From the NCBI RefSeq assembly GCF_036227565.1, contig NZ_CP109460.1:434001-498000 (forward strand): 64,000 nt of DNA, read 5' to 3'. The notes below the pieces were generated by a model that made no database searches, was not told where the DNA came from, and was given only the letters and a program-made list of their open reading frames with translations. This document shows positions 51,790-60,304 of this stretch, piece by piece. This DNA is from Streptomyces sp. NBC_01454 (GTDB taxonomy: Bacteria > Actinomycetota > Actinomycetes > Streptomycetales > Streptomycetaceae). A program made the position numbers and the translations under genes. Numbering within the stretch: position 1 is the stretch's first letter; each line of letters starts with the position of its first letter.

Positions 51790-51830
51790 TGCTCCCATTG
51801 ATCATCGGCGGGCAGCCGTGACGTGGCAGT

Positions 51831-51878
51831 GGCCGCACGGGCTTTTCGAGTGTGACCAAGAAGTGGGCCCGTGCGGCC
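51831..51878. repeat. Perfect 12-bp inverted repeat over the transposase start
   Basis: GGCCGCACGGGC (51831-51842) and GCCCGTGCGGCC (51867-51878) with a 24-nt loop that contains the transposase GTG at 51852. The folded mRNA would hide the start region. Confidence 0.65.
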
Positions 51879-52777
51879 TTGACCCATCCTGCCTTCCGCG
51901 GCGTCTCGCGTGCACATCTCGGCGATGTGATCGAAGAGTTGGCCGATCTGTGGCTCGCCCGGCGCGAGTCGCAGCTTCGTGAGCGGCGCGGTGCCGAGCG
52001 GCAGCGGGAGGCCGGTGCCGGCCCGAAGCACGACCTGGTCTTCACCGACCGCCTGATCGTCACCCTGGTCCGCCTACGCACCGGGCTCCCGCACGCCGCG
52101 CTCGCCGAGCTGTACGGCATCGCCCGCTCCACGATCTCCCGCGCCATCGGGGAGATCCGCCCGTTGCCGGCCAAGTGGCTTCGCCATCCCCGACCACTCC
52201 GGCGTGCGACTTCGGACCCTGGCGGACGTGTTCGCCTACGCCGAGGCCGCGGGGGCCCGGTTGCGGATCGACGGCGCCGAGACCCAGGTTCGCCGCCCGA
52301 AGGCAGGCAGGCCCGGACGGCGGGCCTTCGTCTCCGGCAAGAAGAAGCAGAACACCATCAAGACCACCACCATCAGCGACGGCCAGGGCCGTCTGCTGTG
52401 GTCGGGTGCGGACCGCCCGGGCCGCATGCACGACCAGACCGCGACGCGCACCGAGGGTATCGGCGAGCAGTTCCGGCTCCACCCGAAGGTGACGGCCGAG
52501 GTCGACGAGGGCTACCAGGGGCTACCGGGGGCTGGCCAACGAGTTTCTTGACCAAATCAGCGCCCCTCCGAAGCCGAAGGGCGACGCGCCGCTCGGCGAG
52601 CAGTACGCCTGGCGGGAGATGCGCCGACGGCAGTCCTCGCAGCGGATCTGCATCGAGCACGCCAACGCCGCATTGCGGCAGTGGTGCCCGCTCCAGCGCT
52701 ACACCGGCCCACGCGAGGACTACGCCGCGACCCGCCAGGCCAGCACGCCCAAACCGCCATCGCGGACCAAGTCGTGA
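51852..52777 (+). pseudogene. IS5-like transposase remnant, frameshifted
   Basis: A decayed DDE transposase of the HTH_Tnp_4/DDE_Tnp_4 type. Frame 1 has the HTH part (FTDRLIVTLVRLRTGLPHAA, ARSTISRAIGEIRPL). The frame changes near 52160-52180 to GFAIPDHSGVRLRTL, with the catalytic Asp in RIDGAETQV and another in VDEGYQGL. A 10-bp duplication at 52511-52530 shifts the frame again; the third frame has the Glu-region ICIEHANAALRQW and ends at 52777. At least two frameshifts make it inactive. No clear long terminal inverted repeats were found. Confidence 0.82.
52511..52530. repeat. 10-bp tandem duplication inside the transposase
   Basis: GCTACCAGGG followed directly by GCTACCGGGG (9 of 10 identical). 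One copy is needed for the normal GYRGLANEF reading; the extra 10 bp breaks the frame. Confidence 0.8.
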
Positions 52778-53052
52778 GCAGCCCACAGTTCGCTGCGACT
52801 TCGAAGCAACCATTTCCCGCCATCTGATGTCTCCCTCCAGGGAGCACAGTTGGTCACCTTGCAGCTACTCAAAGCTGATCAATTGTCAAATTTCGCCCAG
52901 GAATCTCGCATACTGATCTTTTCGCTTTACATGCCCATGCCAGACATACCAGGGTTTGCGCGGGGCCCCACGGCCCCCGTGGTGCACAACAGCACTGCGC
53001 GTACGGGCGGTTGGCGTGACCGGCCGCCCCACAGCGCTAAGGACCCATAGCT

Positions 53053-54858
53053 GTGCGTAGACCCCACATACGCAGACACCGTCTGGCGATCGCCGTCGCC
53101 GTGACGACGGCCGCGACGCTCACCGCGGGAGTGGCGAGCGCCGCCTCCGCCACCACCGAGACCGCACCGGCCGCTGCGCCCGCCGCGACGTCCTCCCTCC
53201 AGAAGGTCGTGAACGCCGCCCGCGAGGCCGCCGTCGCGCACGCCGCGGCCACCGGAGTGGGCAAGAAGGACACCCTCAAGGCCACGGACACCCTCGTGGA
53301 CCCCGACGGCCGGCAGCACGTCCGCTTCGTCCGGACCCACCGCGGGCTTCCGGTGCTCGGCGGCGACCTCGTCATCCACCTGACCGCCAAGTCGGCGTAC
53401 GAGGGCGTGACCCGGGCCTACCGCCACCAGGTCGACGTGGCCGACACGGACCCGAAGCTGTCGGCCCGGGAGGCGCAGTCGAAGGCCGCCACCGTCGCCA
53501 AGGGCCAGGCCGGCGACGCCGAACTGATCGTGGACGCCCGCGACGACCGGACCACGCTCGCCTACCAGGTCCAGGTGGACGACAGCCGCACCGCCGAGGC
53601 CGACGGTGCCCGTACCGTCATCCTCGACGCGGCCACCGGGGCGGTGCTCAGCAACACCCCGGCCAACGACTCCTTCCTGTCGCCCGCACTGCAGAAGAAG
53701 CTGCGCGCACGGGGCGAGCACCTCAACCCCTCGACCGGGCTGGCCGCCCCCGCGGCACCCGTCAGCCCCGAGGCGGCGGCGACCCCCGGCTACCCGGCCG
53801 CGGCCAAGGGCACCGGTTCGTCCCTGTTCGTCGGCACGGTGCAGCTGTCCACCACCCGGACGGCGAAGAAGTCCTTCACGCTCAAGGACTCCACCCGCGG
53901 CAACACCGAGACCCGGGACGCCGGAAACAAGGAGCCGGAGAAGTTCTCCGACAGCAAGGCGTTCACCAGCACCACCAACCGCTGGGGCAACGGCACCACG
54001 AGCAGCCGGGCCACCGCCGCCGTGGACGCCCAGTACGGCATCAGCAGCACCCTCGACTTCTACAAGAAGACGTTCGGCCGCAAGGGCATCAACAACGACG
54101 GCCGCGGGGCCCACGCCCTGGTGCACTTCGGCAAGAAGGTCGGCAACGCCTACTGGTCGTCCGACTGCGGCTGCATGCTCTACGGCGACGGTGACGGCGC
54201 GACGTTCGCCAAGCCCCTGGTCGTCCTGGACGTCACGGGCCATGAGCTCACGCACGGCGTGGTCGACGCGACGGCCAAGCTCCGGCCCACCCGCGTCGAC
54301 GGGGAGGGCAACCAGTACGGCGAGCCGGGCGCCCTCAACGAGTCGCTGGCGGACATCTTCGGCAGCGCGGTCGAGTTCTCGACCAACAACCCGAAGAACC
54401 CGCCGAATTACCTGATGGGCGAGAAGCTCGGCCTCCAGCAGAAGTTCCTGCGCCGCCTGGACAAGCCCTCCCTGGACAAGCTGGAGGGCACCGTCGACTA
54501 CTGGTCGAAGGCGGCCTACGACACCGAGGTGCACGCCGGTTCCGGTATCTCCTCGCACGCCTTCTACCTGCTGGCCGAGGGCAGCGGGAAGAAGACCATC
54601 GGCGGTGTCGCCTATGACTCCCCCACCCACGACGGCTCCAAGGTGACCGGCATCGGGCGGACCAAGGCGACGGCGATCTTCTACCGGGCGCTCACCCGGT
54701 ACATGGTCTCCACGACCGACTTCCATGACGCGCGGGCCGCGACCCTGCACGCGGCCAAGGACCTGTACGGCGCCTCCAGCACCGCGTACAAGACGGTGGA
54801 CAAGGCCTGGTCCGCGGTGAACGTGACGGCGGCCAACTCGCCCTCCGCCAAGCACTGA
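53053..54858 (+). CDS. Secreted M4 (thermolysin-like) metalloprotease
   Basis: A 601-residue preproenzyme. Signal peptide about 1-33 (GVASAASA). The FTP/PepSY-type propeptide follows (about 50-215, HVRFVRTHRGLPVLGGDL). The catalytic domain has the zinc site H397ELTH401 (VTGHELTHGVVDATA), third ligand E430 in GALNESLADIFG, and the active-site His in HAGSGISSHAFYL. The loop between HELTH and the Glu is 9 residues longer than in thermolysin. GTG start at 53053. It has its own strong terminator. Confidence 0.92.
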   Translation: MRRPHIRRHRLAIAVAVTTAATLTAGVASAASATTETAPAAAPAATSSLQKVVNAAREAAVAHAAATGVGKKDTLKATDTLVDPDGRQHVRFVRTHRGLPVLGGDLVIHLTAKSAYEGVTRAYRHQVDVADTDPKLSAREAQSKAATVAKGQAGDAELIVDARDDRTTLAYQVQVDDSRTAEADGARTVILDAATGAVLSNTPANDSFLSPALQKKLRARGEHLNPSTGLAAPAAPVSPEAAATPGYPAAAKGTGSSLFVGTVQLSTTRTAKKSFTLKDSTRGNTETRDAGNKEPEKFSDSKAFTSTTNRWGNGTTSSRATAAVDAQYGISSTLDFYKKTFGRKGINNDGRGAHALVHFGKKVGNAYWSSDCGCMLYGDGDGATFAKPLVVLDVTGHELTHGVVDATAKLRPTRVDGEGNQYGEPGALNESLADIFGSAVEFSTNNPKNPPNYLMGEKLGLQQKFLRRLDKPSLDKLEGTVDYWSKAAYDTEVHAGSGISSHAFYLLAEGSGKKTIGGVAYDSPTHDGSKVTGIGRTKATAIFYRALTRYMVSTTDFHDARAATLHAAKDLYGASSTAYKTVDKAWSAVNVTAANSPSAKH

Positions 54859-54875
54859 TCCTTCGGGACCGGGTA

Positions 54876-54912
54876 CGCGTGGTGCCTCCGCCGGCCGCGG
54901 GGGCACCACGCG
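54876..54912 (+). terminator. Terminator of the M4 protease gene
   Basis: CGCGTGGTGCC and GGCACCACGCG, perfect 11-bp arms with extra internal pairing (CCGC/GCGG), 17 nt after the stop. Confidence 0.75.
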
Positions 54913-54936
54913 CTGCGTCCGGCTACGTTGGAGCCC

Positions 54937-56136
54937 ATGATCACTGATCGCACGGGCGGGAAACGGCGGCTCGGCTACCCGGTGGCGGCGGGCGTGTTCG
55001 CCGTCGGCATGGCCGGCACCACACTTCCCACCCCGCTGTACGGGCTCTACCGCGCCCAGCTCGGGTTCTCCGAGCTGATGGTGACCGTGGTCTTCGCGGT
55101 GTACGCCCTGGGCGTGATCACGGTGCTGCTGCTCGCGGGCAATGTCTCCGACGAGGTGGGGCGGCGTCCGGTGTTGCTGGTCGCGCTGGCGCTGTCCGCG
55201 GCAAGCGCCCTGTGCTTCCTCTTCGAGGGCGGGCTGCCGATGCTGCTGCTCGGGCGGGTGTTGTCCGGCTTCGCCGCCGGGCTGTTCAGCGGTGCCGCCA
55301 CCGCGGCGGTGCTGGAACTCGCCGAGCCCGGCCAGGAGGCGCGGGCGGGGTTCGCCGCCACCGCCGCGAACATGGGCGGCCTCGGCTGCGGCCCGTTGCT
55401 GTCGGGTCTGCTGGCCCAGTACGCCCCCTGGCCGCTGCTGCTGCCGTTCGTGGTGCATCTCGCGCTGGTGGCCGTCGCGGCCGTGGCGGCCTGGCTGCTC
55501 CCGGAGACCGTCGCGCATCCGCACCGCCCCCGGACACTGCGGCCGCAGGGCCTGGAGCTGCCGCCCGAAGTCCGGGGTGTCTTCGCCCCCTCGGCCGTTG
55601 CCGCGTTCGCCGGCTTCTCGCTGCTGGGGCTGTTCACCGCGGTCGCACCGAGCTTCCTCGGCCAGACCCTGGGCGTGCACAACCTGGCCGTCGACGGGCT
55701 GATCGTCTTCACCGTGTTCCTGGGGTCCACCACCGGCCAGTCCCTGACGGAACGGATCGGCACCCGCAGGGCGCTCCCCTGCGGCTGTCTGGTGCTGGTG
55801 GCGGGCCTGGTGCTGGTGGCCACCTCGCTGCTCGTGGAATCCCTCCCGGTGCTGGTCATCGGGGCCGTCTGCGGCGGCATCGGCCAGGGCCTGGCGTTTC
55901 GCGCCGGGCTGACCGCGGTGGGCCGGGCGGCACCGGCCGAGCACCGCGGCGGCACCATCTCGGCCTTCTTCCTCGTCGCCTATCTCGGTATCTCGCTGCC
56001 GGTCGTCGGCGTCGGCGCGCTCACCCTCGTGCTCGGTCTGCGCGGCGCGGGCCTGACCTTCTCGGCCTGCGTCATCGTGGTGACGGTGGCCGTCGGGCTC
56101 TACGTCCTGCGGCGGCCCCCGGCGGGCGACGACTGA
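54937..56136 (+). CDS. MFS transporter (DHA-type exporter)
   Basis: A 399-residue 12-helix MFS protein. Opening TTLPTPLYGLYRAQLGFSEL, motif A DEVGRRPVLL, SGFAAGLFSGAATAAVLELA. It probably exports a small hydrophobic compound. The ATG at 54937 follows a TACGTT box by 7 nt with no ribosome site, so it is leaderless in prediction; a TTG at 54928 is less likely. Confidence 0.87.
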   Translation: MITDRTGGKRRLGYPVAAGVFAVGMAGTTLPTPLYGLYRAQLGFSELMVTVVFAVYALGVITVLLLAGNVSDEVGRRPVLLVALALSAASALCFLFEGGLPMLLLGRVLSGFAAGLFSGAATAAVLELAEPGQEARAGFAATAANMGGLGCGPLLSGLLAQYAPWPLLLPFVVHLALVAVAAVAAWLLPETVAHPHRPRTLRPQGLELPPEVRGVFAPSAVAAFAGFSLLGLFTAVAPSFLGQTLGVHNLAVDGLIVFTVFLGSTTGQSLTERIGTRRALPCGCLVLVAGLVLVATSLLVESLPVLVIGAVCGGIGQGLAFRAGLTAVGRAAPAEHRGGTISAFFLVAYLGISLPVVGVGALTLVLGLRGAGLTFSACVIVVTVAVGLYVLRRPPAGDD

Positions 56137-56203
56137 CCCTCCGCCGGCCCGGCGCGGCTCCTGTCCGGCGGCGGCCCCGGCGCCCGCCGGACCTCACGGC
56201 CCG

Positions 56204-56389
56204 TCACGCTGCCCCGCCCGCCGCGAACTCCATGGCGGGGAACGCGTCGAGCAGTTGGTTGACACCGATTTCCGGCTCGGCCCCGGCCAGGAGGGCGCCC
56301 ACGCAGAAGTGCCGGCCGAGGGAGAAGGCGACGTGGTCGGCGGCAGCGCTGAAGGCGGTGGCGGGGGTCAGATCGGTGCGGAAGATGTC
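56204..56389 (-). pseudogene. Cytochrome P450 C-terminal fragment
   Basis: On the minus strand an open stretch reads DIFRTDLTPATAFSAAADHV, then AFSLGRHFCVGALLAGAEPE and ends DAFPAMEFAAGGAA-stop. The heme motif GRHFCVGA is unmistakable, and the rest is the K-prime/L-helix end of a P450. A stop codon lies directly before DIF and no start codon exists, so only the last about 61 codons survive. Confidence 0.8.
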
Positions 56390-56545
56390 TCACGAGCCTG
56401 CTCGCTCCCGGCGAGAGCAGCCGACGAGCCTCGTTCCTTGATCGTTCTCAGCGCCAACTGCGCCGGTCCCTTGACATCACGGCGCCTGTTGTGGCTGGCC
56501 AGGGCGGTGAATGGGCCTCTTTGACGCTCGGTCATAGTGGGCGCC

Positions 56546-58108
56546 ATGGACTATGACGTAGTGGTGGCCGGAGGCGGCCCGGTCGGACTGATGCTGGCTT
56601 GTGAGCTCCGGCTCGGAGGCGCGCGGGTGGCCGTCCTGGAGCGCCTCACCGAAATGGACCCGACGATCAAGGGCGGGGCGATCACCACGCCCAGCGCCGA
56701 GGCGCTCTACCGCCGGGGCATGCTGCCCGCGCTGGCCGAGGTGCAGCGGCAGGCGATGGACCGCTTCCAGGCATTCCTACGCGAGCGGAACGGCGGGGAC
56801 GGAGGCGGGGCCGAGGGCCAAGGGCTCGGGGTCGTCGGGCACTTCGCCGGAATCATGCTGCGCGCCGACCTGGTCGACCGTACGGAGCCGGGCCTCGACG
56901 ACACCGGACCCGCCGCCGAGATCGCTTTCGTGGCGCAGCAGGACATCGAGCGGCTGCTCGGCGGGCGGGCGGACGAGCTCGGCGTCGACGTGCGCCGGGG
57001 AGTGGAGCTGACCGGCTTCGACGCGGACGACGGGGCCGTCACCGTGCGGACCAGCCACGGGGCCATACGCGCCGGCTGGCTCGTGGGCTGCGACGGCGGC
57101 CGCAGCGCGGTCCGCAAGCTCGCGGGGTTCGAATTTCCCGGTACGGACCCGGAGATCACCTGTCACCAGGCGGTCGTGGAGATGACCGGCGCAGAGGACC
57201 TGAAGGTCGGGTGGGCCGCCACGGACACCGGGGTGTACGCCCACGGGCCGATGCCGGGCCGCGTCGTCACCGTGGAGTTCGACGGCCCGCCGGCCGACCG
57301 GGACGCGCCGGTCACCGCCGAGGACCTCCAGGCCCGGCTGCGCCGCGTATCCGGCGTGGACGTCACGATCACCGGGGTGCGGACCGCGACCCGCTTCACC
57401 GACCACGCCCGCCAGGTCACCGAGTACCGCAAGGGCCGGGTGCTGCTGGCGGGAGACGCGGCGCACGTGCACTCCGCGTTCGGGAGCCAGGGGCTGAGCC
57501 TGGGTATCGGGGACGCGATGAACCTCGGCTGGAAGCTCGCCGCGGTGATCGGCGGCCGGGCGCCGGAAGGGCTGCTGGACACGTACACCTGCGAGCGGCA
57601 CCCGGTCGGTGCGTGGGTCCTGGACTGGACCCGGTCCCAGGTCGCGGCCATGCGCCCGGACCCGCAGTCCCGGGCCCTGCGCGAGATCGTCAGTGACCTG
57701 GCGGGGACGGTCGTGGGCACCACGTACCTCACCGCGCGGCTCAACGGTGGCGGGGTGCGGTACGAGCTGCCGGGCGAGCACCCGCTGACCGGCCGCAGCA
57801 CCCCGGACCTCGAACTCACCGACGGCGGCCGCCTCGCGGACCACCTCCACGGCGGCCGGGCGCTCCTGCTCGACCTCACCGACGACCCGGAGCTCCGGGC
57901 CCTCGCTGCGGGGTATGCCGGCCGCGTCGACACCCTGACGGCCGGCTGCCCGTCCCGCCCGGAACTGGCGGCGGTCCTCGTCCGTCCGGACGGCTTCACG
58001 GCCTGGGCAGCCGACGCGGGGGCGCAGGCGGCGACGTCGACGGCCGGGCTGGCGGAGGCGCTGGAGGAGTGGTTCGGAGTGCCCGAGGGTGCGGTGACGC
58101 CGGGCTGA
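56546..58108 (+). CDS. FAD-dependent aromatic monooxygenase
   Basis: A 520-residue PHBH-type hydroxylase: VVVAGGGPVGLMLACEL (FAD), GCDGGRSAVRKLAGF (DG motif), GDAAHVHSAFGSQGLSLGIG (second FAD motif), and a C-terminal thioredoxin-like domain (residues about 400-520). These enzymes hydroxylate phenolic or polyketide-type rings or act on rifamycins; the substrate is unknown. ATG at 56546 with CATAGT 7 nt upstream and no ribosome site (leaderless prediction). Confidence 0.88.
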   Translation: MDYDVVVAGGGPVGLMLACELRLGGARVAVLERLTEMDPTIKGGAITTPSAEALYRRGMLPALAEVQRQAMDRFQAFLRERNGGDGGGAEGQGLGVVGHFAGIMLRADLVDRTEPGLDDTGPAAEIAFVAQQDIERLLGGRADELGVDVRRGVELTGFDADDGAVTVRTSHGAIRAGWLVGCDGGRSAVRKLAGFEFPGTDPEITCHQAVVEMTGAEDLKVGWAATDTGVYAHGPMPGRVVTVEFDGPPADRDAPVTAEDLQARLRRVSGVDVTITGVRTATRFTDHARQVTEYRKGRVLLAGDAAHVHSAFGSQGLSLGIGDAMNLGWKLAAVIGGRAPEGLLDTYTCERHPVGAWVLDWTRSQVAAMRPDPQSRALREIVSDLAGTVVGTTYLTARLNGGGVRYELPGEHPLTGRSTPDLELTDGGRLADHLHGGRALLLDLTDDPELRALAAGYAGRVDTLTAGCPSRPELAAVLVRPDGFTAWAADAGAQAATSTAGLAEALEEWFGVPEGAVTPG

Positions 58109-58444
58109 TCCGCCGCTCTGCCGACTGACTCGAACCGCGAGCCGATCCCACCCACGGCCGCCGCACCCACCCGGTGTGGCGGCCGCCCGCACCCCGGTCC
58201 CGGCCCAGCAGCAGCCCGGAGCTCTCACCGGCCGCCTACCGCACCCGCCGCCACGCCCTCCGCCGGTGTTACGGGGCCGCGCGCCCGCCGGACACCCGGC
58301 ACCGCCGACCGCCACCCGTATGGCGTGCCGCCTTCACTCTCCTGCCGCTGTGGGCACGCCCCTGCGCCGAAGGCCGGAAACCCTGGGATCCGGCAGTTCC
58401 CCGATCAGACAGCCTCCTCGTGGAGACGGAGAAGTGAGAGACGC
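58109..58444. other. Intergenic region with terminator, otherwise empty
   Basis: 336 bp. The hairpin at 58155-58185 ends the monooxygenase transcript. The remainder before the small secreted protein shows no supported element except a purine-rich leader (GGAGACGGAGAAGTGAGAGA) before its start. Confidence 0.5.
58155..58185 (+). terminator. Terminator of the monooxygenase gene
   Basis: CGGCCGCCGCACC and GGTGTGGCGGCCG, 13-bp stem with one mismatch and a 5-nt loop. Confidence 0.7.
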
Positions 58445-58777
58445 ATGGCCGCACCTTCCGCCCCTGGCCCCCTGAGCCGGTACCGACGCGGGTGGGTCCT
58501 CGCCGTGGCCCTCCTCGCGATGTGGTGCGCCGCCGGACCGGCCGCGGCCGCCCACCGGGCCACGGGCCGGGTACCGGCCGCCGGTCAACGGCCCGTAGGC
58601 GCCCCGGCGTTCACCGGTACGGCTCCGGCGCGCTCGGCCCCGGCGGCGACGCCCACCAAGCCGCTGGTCTTCATGGGCCTGGGCACGATGGCCGGTCTGA
58701 CCGTGGTGGCGGGCGCGGCGCTCATCGCGAGCGCCCGGCGGCGCCGGGGCTCCGCCCCGCCGACGGACCGCTGCTGA
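58445..58777 (+). CDS. Small exported membrane-anchored protein
   Basis: A 110-residue protein: signal peptide (about 1-37: [19 protein letters not shown] cleavage), Pro/Ala-rich middle, a C-terminal helix ([20 protein letters not shown]) and RRRR. This is the shape of a cell-wall-facing protein tethered by a C-terminal helix, but no LPxTG-type sorting motif is visible. Function unknown. Confidence 0.65.
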   Translation: MAAPSAPGPLSRYRRGWVLAVALLAMWCAAGPAAAAHRATGRVPAAGQRPVGAPAFTGTAPARSAPAATPTKPLVFMGLGTMAGLTVVAGAALIASARRRRGSAPPTDRC

Positions 58778-58856
58778 CCGCCCCGACCCGTCCCCTTCGG
58801 GCCCTCGCGGCCCATGCCCGTACACCGGCGAACGGCAGAAAAGGACCGACCACACC

Positions 58857-59684
58857 ATGCCCACCCTCACGACGACCGACGGCACGGAGATCTTCTACAA
58901 GGACTGGGGGACGGGCCGCCCCGTCGTGTTCAGCCACGGCTGGCCGCTCAACGCCGATGCCTGGGACGACCAGCTGCACCTGGTGGCCACCCACGGGTTC
59001 CGTGCGGTCGCCCACGACCGCCGCGGCCACGGCCGTTCCGGCCAGCCCTGGCAGGGCAACGACATGGACACCTACGCGGACGACCTGGCGCAGCTGATGG
59101 ACACGCTGGACCTGCGGGAGGCGGTGCTGGTCGGGCACTCCACCGGCGGCGGCGAGGTGGCCCGCTACATCGGCCGGCACGGCACCGGCCGGGTGGCGAA
59201 GGCGGTCCTGCTCGGTGCCGTACCGCCGCTGATGCTCAGGACCGAGGCCAATCCGGAGGGGCTGCCGCTGGGGATCTTCGACGGGATCCGCGCGGGTGTG
59301 GCCGGCGACCGGTCGCAGTTCTACAAGGACCTCAGCGAGACCTTCTACGGTGCCAACCGGCACGGGTCCGCCGTCTCCCAGGGCGTGCGCGAGGCGTTCT
59401 GGCTCTGGAGCATGCAGGTGGGGCTGAAGGCGGCGTACGACTGCGTCCGGCAGTTCTCGGAGACCGACTTCACCGAGGACCTCAAGCGGTTCGACGTCCC
59501 CACCCTGATCATCCACGGCGATGACGACCAGATCGTGCCGTTCGTGGCCTCCGGCCAGAAGTCGGCGAAGCTGGTGAAGGACGCCACGCTGAAGATCTAT
59601 CCGGGTGCGCCGCACGGCCTGTTCGCGGTCGGCTCGTACAAGGACGACTTCCACGCCGATCTGCTGGCGTTCCTCAACAGCTGA
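58857..59684 (+). CDS. Alpha/beta hydrolase, non-heme chloroperoxidase type
   Basis: A 275-residue alpha/beta hydrolase of the non-heme haloperoxidase/esterase group. Catalytic triad: S95 in [10 protein letters not shown] in HGDDDQIVP (about 222-224) and H253 in [22 protein letters not shown] near the N-terminus forms the oxyanion site. Members show esterase and perhydrolase activity. ATG with GAAAAGGA upstream. Convergent with the His-rich peptide gene. Confidence 0.9.
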   Translation: MPTLTTTDGTEIFYKDWGTGRPVVFSHGWPLNADAWDDQLHLVATHGFRAVAHDRRGHGRSGQPWQGNDMDTYADDLAQLMDTLDLREAVLVGHSTGGGEVARYIGRHGTGRVAKAVLLGAVPPLMLRTEANPEGLPLGIFDGIRAGVAGDRSQFYKDLSETFYGANRHGSAVSQGVREAFWLWSMQVGLKAAYDCVRQFSETDFTEDLKRFDVPTLIIHGDDDQIVPFVASGQKSAKLVKDATLKIYPGAPHGLFAVGSYKDDFHADLLAFLNS

Positions 59685-59737
59685 GCGACCCGGCAGGCCG
59701 GAGCGGGCCGTTGCCGGTCCGGCGCGCGGCCGCACAC

Positions 59738-59763
59738 AAAAGCCGGTGCCGGCCGTCAGCTTT
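59738..59763 (-). terminator. Terminator of the His-rich peptide gene
   Basis: On the minus strand GCCGGCACCGGC is followed by TTTTG, with an outer AAAGC/GCTTT pair. A short stem with a T-run, right after the stop at 59766. Confidence 0.5.
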
Positions 59764-59765
59764 GA

Positions 59766-59996
59766 TTACCTCCGGCGGCCGTCAAAGCCCCAGCCGCTGC
59801 GCTCGCAGCCTTCGCTGAAGACGGGGCCGACGCGGTCCAGAACGCCCGCCGAGAGCCAGCAGGCGGCGTGGTGGCCGTGGCCGCGGCCGTGGTTGTCGTG
59901 GTGGTGGCCCTTGTTGCAAGCCAGGGCGGCGCTCGCACCGCCCATGACGATGGTGGTGGCCAGGGCGCTGGCTGCGATCGCGGCGCGGATGCGCAT
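59766..59996 (-). CDS. Secreted His-rich small protein
   Basis: A 76-residue protein: signal peptide about 1-25 (MRIRAAIAASALATTIVMGG), then a mature peptide of about 50 residues with seven His (GHHHDNHGRGHGHH) and three Cys (C27, C46, C64). The cluster of His and Cys suggests metal binding. I know no family for it. ATG with GAGGAG upstream. Confidence 0.7.
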   Translation of the reverse strand: MRIRAAIAASALATTIVMGGASAALACNKGHHHDNHGRGHGHHAACWLSAGVLDRVGPVFSEGCERSGWGFDGRRR

Positions 59997-60304
59997 GTTT
60001 GCTCCTCGGGAGGATCAAAGGGGTATATCGACCTTTTCAGTGATCACCTTCGCAGAACCTCCCAAAACCTTCCTCAACCGGAATTGCGCGAGTCGGCGTA
60101 ACGGGTTGCCTGGTTTTTACCCGGCGTGTGTCCGGCCCCGGCGCCCGCCCCTCCGCCCCCGCTCGGAGCGACGGGACGCTCAACGCCCTTGGATGAAGGG
60201 CCTGTTCAGGGCCGGACGCGGCCCGCGGCGCCGCTCCGGTGCGGGCGTCCGGTCACGACGGGCCACTCGCCCCGAAGGGATGATCCGTCCGTCGCCGGAT
60301 CGGC
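59997..60304. other. Intergenic region upstream of the His-rich peptide gene
   Basis: 308 bp. The first 110 bp are AT-rich by local standards and hold the peptide gene's leader: on the minus strand a TATACC box about 30 bp upstream of the ATG. The rest, just after the MFS gene stop, is GC-rich with no clear terminator. Confidence 0.45.

Noticed and set aside
51797..52883. ATTGATCA at both sides of the dead transposase as terminal inverted repeats
   Set aside because: The match is 8 bp only, does not extend convincingly and no target duplication is visible.
52927..55944. 1005-codon open frame antisense to the M4 protease and MFS genes
   Set aside because: Same reason: it covers two well-supported genes and shows no domain.
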